Shown: piece by piece, positions 7,097-14,376 of the stretch
How positions within the stretch are numbered: the stretch's first letter is position 1
Layout of the letters: the number at the start of each line of letters is the position of its first letter
NCBI GenBank assembly: GCA_028871235.1
Contig: JAGWNO010000014.1
Span: forward strand, 1 to 20,262
Length of the DNA stretch: 20,262 nucleotides
Source: Gammaproteobacteria bacterium
GTDB lineage: Bacteria; Pseudomonadota; Gammaproteobacteria; Natronospirales; REEB76
Direction of reading: 5' to 3'
Translations under genes and position numbers: made by a program
The notes under the pieces: generated by a model
What the model was told of the DNA's origin: nothing
The model's input: the letters and a program-made list of their open reading frames with translations, nothing else
Database searches by the model: none

Positions 7097-8089
7097 TCAG
7101 GCAATCTTCACCACGATGCGTCCCTGATGGCGGCTCTCCAGTACTCTGGGAAAAACCTGTGGCAGGTCGTCGAAGGGAACGGTGGTGGCCGCAATCTGTT
7201 TGAGCTTTGCAGGCTTGAGATCGCCGGCGATGCGGTTCCAGACCTTGAGGCGCAGTTTGCGCGGCGTGGCCATGGAGTTGATGCCCAGGAGGTTCACGCC
7301 GCGCAGGATGAACGGCATCACGGTGGTGCGCAATTCGTGGCTGCCGGCGAGGCCGACGGCGGCGATGCTGCCCCACCAATCGGTGGTGCGCGTGAGCCAG
7401 GCGAGCATGTCGCCGCCCACGTTATCGATGGCGCCCTGCCAACGGGCCCGTTCCAGCGGCCGCGAGCCGTAATCGATCTCGTCGCGCAGCAGGATGCTGC
7501 TGGCGCCGAGTTGCCGCAGGTAATCCTGCGCCGCAGGCTTGCCGGTGACGGCCACCACTTCGTAGCCGCGCCCTGCCAGCATATTGACGGCGAAGCTGCC
7601 GACGCCGCCACTGGCGCCGGTGACCACGATGGGGCCGCCGCCGGGACGCGCGCCGTTATGCTCCATGCGCTGGATGGCGAGCGCCGCCGTGAATCCGGCG
7701 GTGCCCAGCGCCATGGCCTTGAACGCATCGAACCCCCGGGGCAGCGGGATCACCCACGCGCCCGGCACACGCACGTATTCGGCATAACCGCCGTCGTGAT
7801 CCTCGCCGAGACCGCAGCCCGTCACCAGCACCTTGTCGCCCTTGCTATAGCGGCGGTCGCTGGAACTCGCCACCGTGCCCGCTACGTCGATGCCGGCCAC
7901 CAGCGGAAAACGCCGCAGAATCCTGCCGGTGCCGGTGGCGGCCAGCGCGTCCTTGTAATTGACGCTGGAATACTGCGCCCTGATGACGACCTCGCCGGCA
8001 GAGAGATCATCCAGTGTAATCTCTTCAAAGCGCGCGACGATTCCCTTCCCAACCTCGTGAATACGGTAAGCGGTAAACGGTTTGTCCAT
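7097..8089 (-). CDS. acuI: Acrylyl-CoA reductase (NADPH), AcuI/YhdH type
   Basis: Medium-chain dehydrogenase/reductase of 330 residues, expected to reduce acrylyl-CoA to propionyl-CoA with NADPH in the cytoplasm. The N-terminal GroES-like domain contains SSVNYKDALAATGTGRILRRFPLVAGIDVAGTV (about residues 41-73), typical of YhdH/YhfP/AcuI and without zinc ligands. The Rossmann domain has VVTGASGGVGSFAV (155-168). The C-terminal LLGINSMATPRKLR is also typical of this subfamily. ATG 8089 is preceded by a GGGG tract at moderate spacing. It begins 33 bases after ndh and ends 103 bases before prpB. That position strongly suggests it feeds propionyl-CoA to the methylcitrate cycle. An alternative is a general quinone/enone reductase of the same family. 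Confidence 0.88.
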   Translation of the reverse strand: MDKPFTAYRIHEVGKGIVARFEEITLDDLSAGEVVIRAQYSSVNYKDALAATGTGRILRRFPLVAGIDVAGTVASSSDRRYSKGDKVLVTGCGLGEDHDGGYAEYVRVPGAWVIPLPRGFDAFKAMALGTAGFTAALAIQRMEHNGARPGGGPIVVTGASGGVGSFAVNMLAGRGYEVVAVTGKPAAQDYLRQLGASSILLRDEIDYGSRPLERARWQGAIDNVGGDMLAWLTRTTDWWGSIAAVGLAGSHELRTTVMPFILRGVNLLGINSMATPRKLRLKVWNRIAGDLKPAKLKQIAATTVPFDDLPQVFPRVLESRHQGRIVVKIA

Positions 8090-8122
8090 GACGAACCCCG
8101 GCGGCGGACGCTGGTGCTGATT

Positions 8123-9379
8123 TTACCCGGCCGCGGGTGGTCCCGGCTTATCCAGAATGAGGCGTGCGCCGCGGCGATGGGTGAAATAAGTCCAGGCCCA
8201 TTGCAGCATCACCAGCGTGCGGGCGCGGTAATCAATGAGGTAATAGATGTGCACGAACACCCACAACACCCACGCCGGCCGGCCGCGCAGCTTGAGCCTG
8301 CCCAACTGCGCCACGGCGCGGTTATGGCCGATGGTGGCCAACTGTCCCATGTCCAGGTAGCGGAACGGCCCGTGCGGGCGGCCCGCCGGGTCCGCAAGGA
8401 TGGCACGCGCCACGTAGCGGCCCTGCTGCTTGGCCACGGCCGCAATGCCCGGCAGCATCCGGCCGGTGGGCTGGGCAAAATGCGCCAGGTCACCGGCCAC
8501 GAACACCTCCGGATGTCCGGGGATGCTCAGGTCGGGATTGACGATTACGCGGCCCTGTCGGTCGGTTTTCACACCCAGCCCTTGCCCCAGCGGCGATGCC
8601 TGCACTCCCGCCGCCCACAGCACCGTGCCCGCAAGAATCTGCCGCTCACCCAATTGCACGCCGCTGGGCAACACGTTTGTGACCGGCGTGCCGGTCAGCA
8701 CTTCCACGCCCAGCTCCGTAAGTGCGCGCACTGCGTAGGCGGACAGTTCCGGCGGCAGCGCCGGCAGCAGGCGCGCGCCGGCCTCCACCAACAGCACGCG
8801 TGTGAGTGCCGGCTGGATGTTGCGGAAATCACGCGCCAGCGTGAAACGCCCCATTTCGGCGATGGCGCCCGCCAGTTCCACGCCGGTGGCGCCGCCACCC
8901 ACGATCACGAAAGTGAGCAACTGCCGCTGCAATTGCACATCGCGGATGCACTCGGCCGCTTCGTAGGCGTTGAGCACACGGCGGCGGATTTCGCGCGCCT
9001 GTTCCAGCGTCTTGAGACCGGGCGCAAGCGGCTCCCACTCATTGTGGCCGAAATAGGTGTGGCTGGCGCCGCAGGCGAGCAGCAGATAATCGTAAGCGAG
9101 TTCGCCGAACGCGGCGGTCACGCGCCGCGCTTGCAGGTCCACCGCGTCCACTCTGCCCTGATACACGCGCACGTTGGCGTACCGCGACAGCACGCTGCGC
9201 AGCGGCACGGCGATGTCCGCAGGACTCAACTCGGCCATGGCCACCTGATAAAGCAGCGGCTGGAACACATGGTGGTTATAACGGTCCACCAGCGTGACGG
9301 CGACATCCCGCGCACCGCCCAGGCGCCGGGCGGCCTGCAGGCCTGCGAAGCCACCGCCGACTATCACCACCTGTTTCAC
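8123..9379 (-). CDS. ndh: Type II NADH dehydrogenase (NDH-2)
   Basis: Single-subunit, non-proton-pumping flavoprotein that passes electrons from NADH to quinone at the inner face of the cytoplasmic membrane. The 418 residues show two dinucleotide-binding motifs: VIVGGGFAGLQAARRL (5-20, FAD) and FVIVGGGATGVELAG (157-171, NADH). FQPLLYQVA (39-47) and VFVAGDLAHF in the C-terminal half are family hallmarks. The tail has an aromatic/hydrophobic segment (PAWVLWVFVHIYYLIDYRART) that would anchor the protein to the membrane. The start is GTG at 9379, with GGAG just upstream. It is the first gene of the ndh-acuI-prp run and could recycle NADH made during growth on C3 substrates, though NDH-2 is also a general respiratory enzyme. 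Confidence 0.94.
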   Translation of the reverse strand: MKQVVIVGGGFAGLQAARRLGGARDVAVTLVDRYNHHVFQPLLYQVAMAELSPADIAVPLRSVLSRYANVRVYQGRVDAVDLQARRVTAAFGELAYDYLLLACGASHTYFGHNEWEPLAPGLKTLEQAREIRRRVLNAYEAAECIRDVQLQRQLLTFVIVGGGATGVELAGAIAEMGRFTLARDFRNIQPALTRVLLVEAGARLLPALPPELSAYAVRALTELGVEVLTGTPVTNVLPSGVQLGERQILAGTVLWAAGVQASPLGQGLGVKTDRQGRVIVNPDLSIPGHPEVFVAGDLAHFAQPTGRMLPGIAAVAKQQGRYVARAILADPAGRPHGPFRYLDMGQLATIGHNRAVAQLGRLKLRGRPAWVLWVFVHIYYLIDYRARTLVMLQWAWTYFTHRRGARLILDKPGPPAAG

Positions 9380-9445
9380 GGTCTCCGCACATGGCCCGGA
9401 TCGATGCGGCTATATTGGCATAATTCCCCGACACCGGGCATGGCG

Positions 9446-9466
9446 CCGCGGAGCATCAAGCCGCGG
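9446..9466. other. Small hairpin between the outer-membrane protein gene and ndh
   Basis: CCGCGG occurs twice with 9 bases between (9446-9451 and 9461-9466). As CCGCGG is self-complementary, the copies can form a 6-bp stem. It lies in the 144-base gap, after the outer-membrane protein stop and before ndh. No T-run follows on the minus strand, so terminator function is doubtful. Confidence 0.3.
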
Positions 9467-9523
9467 GGAATGCGACGTCTCGCTGCCGGCGCGCCGCCTA
9501 TCCGGTCAAACTCTGCAGCACTA

Positions 9524-10147
9524 TCAGAAGTACCAGCGACCGCCCAGCATCCAGGTATTGGCGCTGTCCCGGTTACTGTGGGAATAGCTTGCCCCCAATC
9601 CGAACTGGCTGGTGAGGCTGTAGAGCGCCCCCACGGAAGCCACGGTCTCGGTGCTGTTCGCATGATCATGGCTGATCAGGGCCGCGTCGTCATGGTCCAA
9701 AAACGCGTTGATCTCCAGCTGGTCCATCACCATGGCGCGGATGCCGACGCCGAGCGTGTAGCCGGATTTGGTGTCGCTGCTGCTGAAAGGAACTCCCAGG
9801 AAACTGGCGGGCCCCTGCTTGGCGTAATCACTGGCGTAAGCCAGGCGGCCGACCACATCCACCGCGTCCGTGACCGGCATGTGCATGCCGCCACCGATAA
9901 TCAAGTCCTGCGTGAACAGGCCGCCGAGCACGGGACCGCCATCGAAACCGTTGTGACCATAGGTAGCGCCGATGAAGATGTTGCCGGTAACGGCATAACT
10001 GCCATCCAACTGGTAACCCTTGCCGCCGCTCGCAATCTGGGTGCTCTGTTTGGAATAGCTCAGGTCCAGGTAACTGTAGCTGGGCGCCGCGGCATTCGCT
10101 GCCATGGGCGCGACGAGGGCGGCAGCGAGGATAATAATCTTGTTCAT
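9524..10147 (-). CDS. Small outer-membrane beta-barrel protein, exported
   Basis: 207-residue protein with a clear Sec signal peptide (MNKIIILAAALVAPMAANA, cleavage before APSYSY). The mature part has alternating hydrophobic/polar strands rich in Tyr, Gly and Ser, such as YSYLDLSYSK, NIFIGATYGHNG, AVDVVGRLAYASDY, GYTLGVGIRAMV and FGLGASYSHSNRDSANTW, and ends in WYF. A C-terminal Phe is the usual assembly signal of outer-membrane barrels. The size fits an eight-stranded barrel of the OmpA/OmpX-like kind. ATG 10147 was chosen for its GGAGATC ribosome site and signal peptide; the open frame upstream to 10324 is not protein-like. An ECF-type promoter candidate lies 64-90 bases upstream. I cannot assign a specific family or ligand. 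Confidence 0.82.
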   Translation of the reverse strand: MNKIIILAAALVAPMAANAAAPSYSYLDLSYSKQSTQIASGGKGYQLDGSYAVTGNIFIGATYGHNGFDGGPVLGGLFTQDLIIGGGMHMPVTDAVDVVGRLAYASDYAKQGPASFLGVPFSSSDTKSGYTLGVGIRAMVMDQLEINAFLDHDDAALISHDHANSTETVASVGALYSLTSQFGLGASYSHSNRDSANTWMLGGRWYF

Positions 10148-10210
10148 GTGCTTGATCTCCGCGATGGTTTCTGAGAGCTGCTGTCTATCCGCGTACGCGT
10201 AACCCGGTAG

Positions 10211-10237
10211 TTGGACAGAACGCCAGGAAAAAGTTTC
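10211..10237 (-). promoter_or_regulatory. Candidate ECF sigma (RpoE-like) promoter for the outer-membrane protein gene
   Basis: Minus strand: GAAACTT (10237-10231), 14 bases, then GTCCAA (10216-10211). This resembles the extracytoplasmic-function pattern GGAACTT...GTCTAA, with T-rich bases directly after AACTT as is common in such promoters. The start point would be near 10204, giving a leader of about 57 bases before the ribosome site. Regulation of an envelope protein by an envelope-stress sigma factor makes sense, but no sigma or anti-sigma gene is in the window. Confidence 0.45.
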
Positions 10238-10317
10238 AAATCGGCGCACGCGCGGGGTGTAACGGGCCCGGTGGAATCCGCGTTGACGGCTCCCAGGCCC
10301 TTTATGCTGCGTCCCGG

Positions 10318-10344
10318 AAAACAAATTCCGGCGCGCGCCGGAAT
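10318..10344 (-). terminator. Intrinsic terminator after the CHASE2 kinase gene
   Basis: A perfect 20-base palindrome (10325-10344, core TTCCGGCGCGCGCCGGAA) is followed on the minus strand by TTGTTTT. GC-rich stem plus T-rich tail is the standard intrinsic terminator layout. It lies 145 bases after the kinase stop and upstream of the next gene's promoter candidate, so it would separate the two transcripts. Confidence 0.7.
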
Positions 10345-10489
10345 ATGACGGCCGCCGCTTCCGTGATCATCCGCCCAGCGTATTGCCCGTCCATCACGAC
10401 ATCGCGCGCATGCGCTCGCTGCAGAAGCCGGCGAAGATTCGCCAGTTGCCGCTCAGCTGTGCAACCCCTTGCGGGGTACGACGACCGGT

Positions 10490-12946
10490 CTAACTGGTGC
10501 GCTTCAGTTTCCCACGGCTCTGACGCAGGCTATTGGCCATCTCCATGCCGGTCTGATAGCGGGCATCGGGGTTTTTCTGCAGGGCCTTTTCCACCGCTTC
10601 GCGTAGGACCGCCGGGATGTCCGGTCGCAGGAATGTCACATCCGGCGGTTGTTCGTTGGAGATCTTGAACATCAGGCCGGTGAGCGAGGGCGCCTCGAAT
10701 GGCAGTTCGCCGCGCATTAACTGGTACAGGGTGACCCCCAGGGAGTAAAGGTCGCTGCGGCCGTCCACTTTCTTGCCCGCCACCTGCTCGGGCGACATAT
10801 AGGATGGGCTGCCGAGGATGGTGCCGGTACGGGTCTTGTTGGCGTTGGCGACTGCGGCCACGCCGAAATCGGTGATCTTGAGACGTCCCGTCTGACGCTC
10901 ATACATGATGTTCGCCGGTTTGATGTCGCGGTGCACCACCTGACGGCCGTGCGCATAGTCCAGCGCTTCCGCGATCTTGATGGTGATAGCCAGGACTTCA
11001 TCCAGCGGCATCTGCCTGCCCGGCAAGGTATAGCTCTGCAGCGGTTCACCCGGCAGAAAATCCATGGCGATGTAGGCCAGTCCCTGGTCTTCGCCCACAT
11101 CGTAGATGGTGACGATGTTCGGATGATTCAGCAGCCCGGCCGTCTCGGCCTCGCGGAAGAAACGCTGCGAAACCTCCTTGAGCGCATCACCGGAGAATTC
11201 AGCCGCGAGCGGCATGGTCTTGATGGCGACGGTGCGGCCGATCTTCTGGTCCCGGCCGAGGTACACCACGCCCATGGCGCCGCGACCCAGTTCCCGGATC
11301 AATTCATAGCGGCCCAGCACCGGTTTCTGCAGGCCGTCATCCAGCAGGGCGATCTCGTGCTTGCCACGCCGTGTATGTGTGACGGTGGACTGGCTCTCCA
11401 ATGCTTCCAGCCGCCGCAGGCGATCTTCCACACTGCCGAAGTTCGCCAGCCGCTGCTTCATCTCCAGGTACACCTCGATGGCTTCCGTGTAACGCCGGTG
11501 GCGCTCATGTTCGTGGCCGAGGCTCAGCAGATTCTCGTACAGTGCCCTGGAAGGCATGCATTTGACGTAATTGCGCAGCGCTTCATCGTGATGCCCCAGT
11601 GCCTGGCAGGCGAGCGCCAGCTTGCGGTTGGATTCGGACAGATCTTCACGCGACACCCCGTGATGTGACTGCAGATGGCGCGCCGTCAGCACCACCGCAT
11701 GGCCGATGACCAGGAACAGTGCCGGCATTACCAGCGGCAGCCACAGACCGCGAGAGATGAGTGGGATGAATTCGCCATTCGCCAGCAGGATCAATACCAC
11801 CACGCTGGCCGCCGCGCCCACCCACACGCCGAGACGCGGCAGCGCCAGCACCAGGTAGGCGCCCACCAGCAACATCAACAGCGCGCGCAGCCACCAGGCC
11901 CAGAACGGTGTGGCCACCAGGTCGCCGTTGAGGATGCTGGACACCATGCTGGCCACATGCATGACCGTGGAGCCCCCGACATCGGTGGTCAAGCCCACCA
12001 GAACCACCTTGCCGGTGAGGTTTTCCGACGGCACTTGATCCGAATACACGTCATTGAAGGGATATACGGGAATAACGGCGCGGTTCTCGCCCGCCGCATA
12101 GTTGCGCGACAGCGCTTGCATATGCGCATCGGTGAACAGGAATTCACTGCCGAGATCGAGGCCGCCCAGGGTGCTGGGCACGATGTCGCGGTTCTTCAGG
12201 CCGAGATCCCGGGCTGCCACCAGCAGCGCCAATGACGGCACGACATACGCGCCATTGTTAACCAGCAGCGCGCGCGGACCATTCTGCGCATCCGCCGGAA
12301 GATAACCGATGCCATCCGCTGCTTCCGCCAACTGCGCCAGCGGCAGCTGGAGTAGCACGTCAGGCGGGCCAAACAGGCGGTTCATGATGTCGGGCTTGCC
12401 GGCGCTGCTCACCGCCGCCTTGTTTGCGAACCAGGCGGGCAGGTGCGGGGCGGCCGCAGCGGCAGGGTTGCGTACACCGGTCGCCGCCAGGATCACATTG
12501 CCGGCATTCCTGATGCTGTAGGCAAACTCGGCGTCAGTGGCGAGCGCCGCCCGCGCATCGCCAACCAGAGCCTTCGCTGCGGGGCTCTGTTCCACATCAT
12601 CGAGGGCGGATAGCCTGCTGAGATACGCCAGCGCCAGCGTGTTCTGGGGGTCGCTGAATTCCGGCACAAAGGCAATGACCCGCGTCTTATCCGCGGAGAG
12701 CGTATCGGTGATCTTCGCCAGCACGCTGCGCGGCCACGGCCAAGGACCGAATCTGTCCAGCGCCGCGTTATCGATGCCCACTATCACCACATCGGCGCTG
12801 GGCGGATGCCGTGGTGTCAGCTGGGTGCCGAGCACGAAGGCCAAGCGCTCCGGTCCGCGCCCCCATTGCAGCGCCGCAGCCAAAGTCAGCAGCAGCGTCA
12901 GGACCAGGCCAGTAACCCATGTTTTCTTGGCTGTGAGAAATGTCAC
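10490..12946 (-). CDS. Membrane-anchored Ser/Thr protein kinase with CHASE2 sensor domain
   Basis: An 818-residue signalling protein. Domains in order: N-terminal membrane helix (about 10-27); extracytoplasmic CHASE2 sensor (about 30-335; ADVVIVGIDNAALDRFGPWPWPR and the later LTGKVVLVGLTTDVGG are typical); three helices (about 345-425); a TPR-like linker (about 445-520, including ALGHHDEALRNYVKC and RRYTEAIEVYLEM); and a C-terminal Hanks-type kinase (546-818). The kinase has the glycine loop ELGRGAMGVVYLG, K576 in VAIK, HRDIKPAN with catalytic D674, DFG with D693, and SPEQ, so it should be active. No PASTA domain and no partner phosphatase are present. The start is GTG 12946, with AGG about seven bases upstream. 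It appears to be its own transcription unit, ended by the palindromic terminator. The substrate and the signal sensed are unknown. Confidence 0.93.
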   Translation of the reverse strand: MTFLTAKKTWVTGLVLTLLLTLAAALQWGRGPERLAFVLGTQLTPRHPPSADVVIVGIDNAALDRFGPWPWPRSVLAKITDTLSADKTRVIAFVPEFSDPQNTLALAYLSRLSALDDVEQSPAAKALVGDARAALATDAEFAYSIRNAGNVILAATGVRNPAAAAAPHLPAWFANKAAVSSAGKPDIMNRLFGPPDVLLQLPLAQLAEAADGIGYLPADAQNGPRALLVNNGAYVVPSLALLVAARDLGLKNRDIVPSTLGGLDLGSEFLFTDAHMQALSRNYAAGENRAVIPVYPFNDVYSDQVPSENLTGKVVLVGLTTDVGGSTVMHVASMVSSILNGDLVATPFWAWWLRALLMLLVGAYLVLALPRLGVWVGAAASVVVLILLANGEFIPLISRGLWLPLVMPALFLVIGHAVVLTARHLQSHHGVSREDLSESNRKLALACQALGHHDEALRNYVKCMPSRALYENLLSLGHEHERHRRYTEAIEVYLEMKQRLANFGSVEDRLRRLEALESQSTVTHTRRGKHEIALLDDGLQKPVLGRYELIRELGRGAMGVVYLGRDQKIGRTVAIKTMPLAAEFSGDALKEVSQRFFREAETAGLLNHPNIVTIYDVGEDQGLAYIAMDFLPGEPLQSYTLPGRQMPLDEVLAITIKIAEALDYAHGRQVVHRDIKPANIMYERQTGRLKITDFGVAAVANANKTRTGTILGSPSYMSPEQVAGKKVDGRSDLYSLGVTLYQLMRGELPFEAPSLTGLMFKISNEQPPDVTFLRPDIPAVLREAVEKALQKNPDARYQTGMEMANSLRQSRGKLKRTS

Positions 12947-12995
12947 TATTTACCTGCGCTTCTGGACGAGAGCCTGGCACCCCGTCCCACGTTTG

Positions 12996-13010
12996 CCGGC
13001 CTGCGGCCGG
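12996..13010. other. Hairpin in the gap between the SRPBCC gene and the CHASE2 kinase gene
   Basis: CCGGCC, loop TGC, GGCCGG: a perfect 6-bp GC stem in the 138-base gap. No T-run follows on either strand, so it is at best a weak or factor-dependent terminator for the SRPBCC operon, or part of the kinase leader. The rest of the gap shows no obvious promoter. Confidence 0.35.
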
Positions 13011-13084
13011 ACATGTCCTTGCGTTATGCAAAAAGCTTAACCGAGATTCACCGGCCGATATATACCCGGCGACCCACATGGCTC

Positions 13085-13540
13085 CTAGGGCGGCGGCCCG
13101 TGCAGGGACTCCACCCGGCGCTTAAGGGACTGGTTGAAGGCCAGGAAGCCGGCGGCGGTGACCGCGGTGATGCGCCGCCACAGCAACAGCGCCAGAAAAC
13201 CGTTGAATTCCCCGCCATGCCGCAGACGGGTGCGGCCGCCGCCCAGGGGCTCGAGCAAGAAACCCTGTTCCCCGTCGAAAAGCCCCGGTAACCACAACCG
13301 CCCCAGCCAGCGCAGCGCAAACGGCCTGGTCACCTGCAGCACCGTCGGCGTGAACACATAGCGGCTGCCGTCCGGCGACAGTTGCACGGTGATCCGCAGG
13401 CGGGTACCCGGCTCTGCCATCCCGGCGATGTCTACCAGGAAACTGCTCCACTCATGATATCGCGGAAAATCCAGCAACACCCGCCAGACCGCTGCCGGCG
13501 GCGCATCGATATCCATGCTGGCCGTGACCTGGCGTTTCAC
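13085..13540 (-). CDS. SRPBCC (START-like) domain protein
   Basis: 151 residues forming a single helix-grip domain. The N-terminal VTASMDIDAPPAAVWRVLLDFPRYHEWSSFLVDI (about 5-38) is the classic SRPBCC opening, followed by the LRWLGRLWLPGLFDGEQGFLLEPLGGGRTRLRHGGEF strand region. Such proteins bind hydrophobic ligands or act as cyclases or aromatases; the specific role here is unknown. The start is GTG 13540, which overlaps the stop of the upstream gene (GTGA), implying translational coupling; an ATG eight codons further in (13516) is an alternative. It is the last gene of the five-gene operon. Confidence 0.85.
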   Translation of the reverse strand: MKRQVTASMDIDAPPAAVWRVLLDFPRYHEWSSFLVDIAGMAEPGTRLRITVQLSPDGSRYVFTPTVLQVTRPFALRWLGRLWLPGLFDGEQGFLLEPLGGGRTRLRHGGEFNGFLALLLWRRITAVTAAGFLAFNQSLKRRVESLHGPPP

Positions 13541-13977
13541 GGCTGACGGGTGGGGTGTCGTCGCATGCTCAAGGCGCGCCCAAGATCACACAGGTTGCGG
13601 CCGGCGTTCGCCGCCAGTAACAGGGCGAAGCCGGCGAAGTCGTCGAAGCTACCGCTCATGCCCACGAGCGCCAGGGTAATAAAGGTGATGGTTACCGGCA
13701 ACGCCAGGTTGATAGATGCCCTGGGCTCCGTCAACGCAAAGTCGGGCGCGTCATCCTCTGCAGTACGGCGCGGCGCTACCGCGAAAACCATGGCTGCAAG
13801 CAAAGGCACACAGGCGATGAGTATCAGCACAGCGTGATTGGCATGGCCCGGGGATATCCAGAAAAGCGCCTGCAGGATCGCCAACGCGGTGCCGGCAAGT
13901 CCCAGCAGGGTTGCTGCGAGATACAGCCGGCCGGCGGTGATGCGCTTTATGGCCGGTGTCTGCGGTTTGCTAGCCAT
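13537..13977 (-). CDS. Small membrane protein of unknown function
   Basis: 146 residues with about four hydrophobic segments: LYLAATLLGLAGTALAILQALFW (18-40), AVLILIACVPLLAAMVFAVA (49-68), INLALPVTITFITLALVGM (89-107) and FAGFALLLAANAG (114-126). The ends are basic. I do not recognise the family. ATG 13977 overlaps the last codons of the preceding gene by 8 bases, and its stop overlaps the SRPBCC start, so it is tightly coupled in the operon. The frame stays open upstream, but that part is antisense-like coding and is not protein-like. Confidence 0.72.
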   Translation of the reverse strand: MASKPQTPAIKRITAGRLYLAATLLGLAGTALAILQALFWISPGHANHAVLILIACVPLLAAMVFAVAPRRTAEDDAPDFALTEPRASINLALPVTITFITLALVGMSGSFDDFAGFALLLAANAGRNLCDLGRALSMRRHPTRQP

Positions 13978-14314
13978 GCAAATAACCGACCAGCATGAGG
14001 CTGATAGCCGCCAGCGCGAATGCCGCATGCAGGCCCAGCACCAGACCCGGCAGTCGCTGGCGGCCGGCGCGGAAAGCGAACAGCAACAGCCCGCCGCTGG
14101 CGGTGAGCATGAACAACGCCGTGGCGGCATTCACCGGCATGTTGCGGGGGAACCGCACCACATGGATGACCAGCAGCACGATGAGCACGATGCCGGCAGT
14201 ACCATGCAGCGCGCCCACGGGCAGTGGCACCGGCCGCCCGCGCAACTCCAGCGTAGCCAAGGTCACGCCGCCCAGGGCCACGGCCAGCAACAGGATAAGC
14301 AGCACCAGCAGCAT
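13970..14314 (-). CDS. Four-helix membrane protein with paired histidines (possible b-haem binder)
   Basis: 114 residues, nearly all hydrophobic, with four helices at about 1-22, 37-54, 62-82 and 90-112. Histidines fall at H37 and H51 on helix 2 and at H96 and H113 on or just after helix 4. Two histidines 14 apart on one helix facing two on another is the arrangement used for bis-histidine haem in cytochrome b proteins; here the second pair is 17 apart, so the match is imperfect. I do not recognise a named family. It starts 62 bases after the dehydrogenase gene and overlaps the next gene by 8 bases. No strong ribosome site is visible. A role as membrane electron acceptor for the dehydrogenase is inference only. 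Confidence 0.7.
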   Translation of the reverse strand: MLLVLLILLLAVALGGVTLATLELRGRPVPLPVGALHGTAGIVLIVLLVIHVVRFPRNMPVNAATALFMLTASGGLLLFAFRAGRQRLPGLVLGLHAAFALAAISLMLVGYLHG

Positions 14315-14376
14315 GCTTCGGTTCCGGTGAATAAGGATGCCGATGATAACGGCAATGGGACTCCCTGCCCACGATA

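Larger units (their letters stand above)
10148..10489. other. 342-base intergenic region between the CHASE2 kinase and the outer-membrane protein gene
   Basis: The only gene-free stretch above 300 bases. It holds the kinase terminator (10318-10344), a candidate ECF-type promoter for the outer-membrane protein (10211-10237) and a 10-base palindrome CGCGTACGCG (10190-10199) in that gene's probable leader. I see no convincing coding sequence or RNA gene in the remaining part (about 10345-10489). Confidence 0.6.

Noticed and set aside
9446..9466. CCGCGG hairpin as the terminator of the outer-membrane protein gene
   Set aside because: No T-rich tail follows on the minus strand and the stem is only 6 bp, so I list it only as a hairpin.
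7127..10174. A 1015-codon open frame on the plus strand across acuI, ndh and the outer-membrane protein gene
   Set aside because: It is antisense to three well-supported genes and its translation is rich in His, Arg, Ala and Gly with no recognisable domain. Long antisense frames are expected in GC-rich coding DNA.
10148..10324. Upstream extension of the outer-membrane protein by 59 codons
   Set aside because: It would bury the signal peptide inside the protein and run through the promoter candidate; ATG 10147 has a good ribosome site.
13978..14130. Upstream extension of the 146-residue membrane protein by 51 codons
   Set aside because: The added sequence is Cys/Arg-rich and is an out-of-frame reading of the upstream membrane protein gene.
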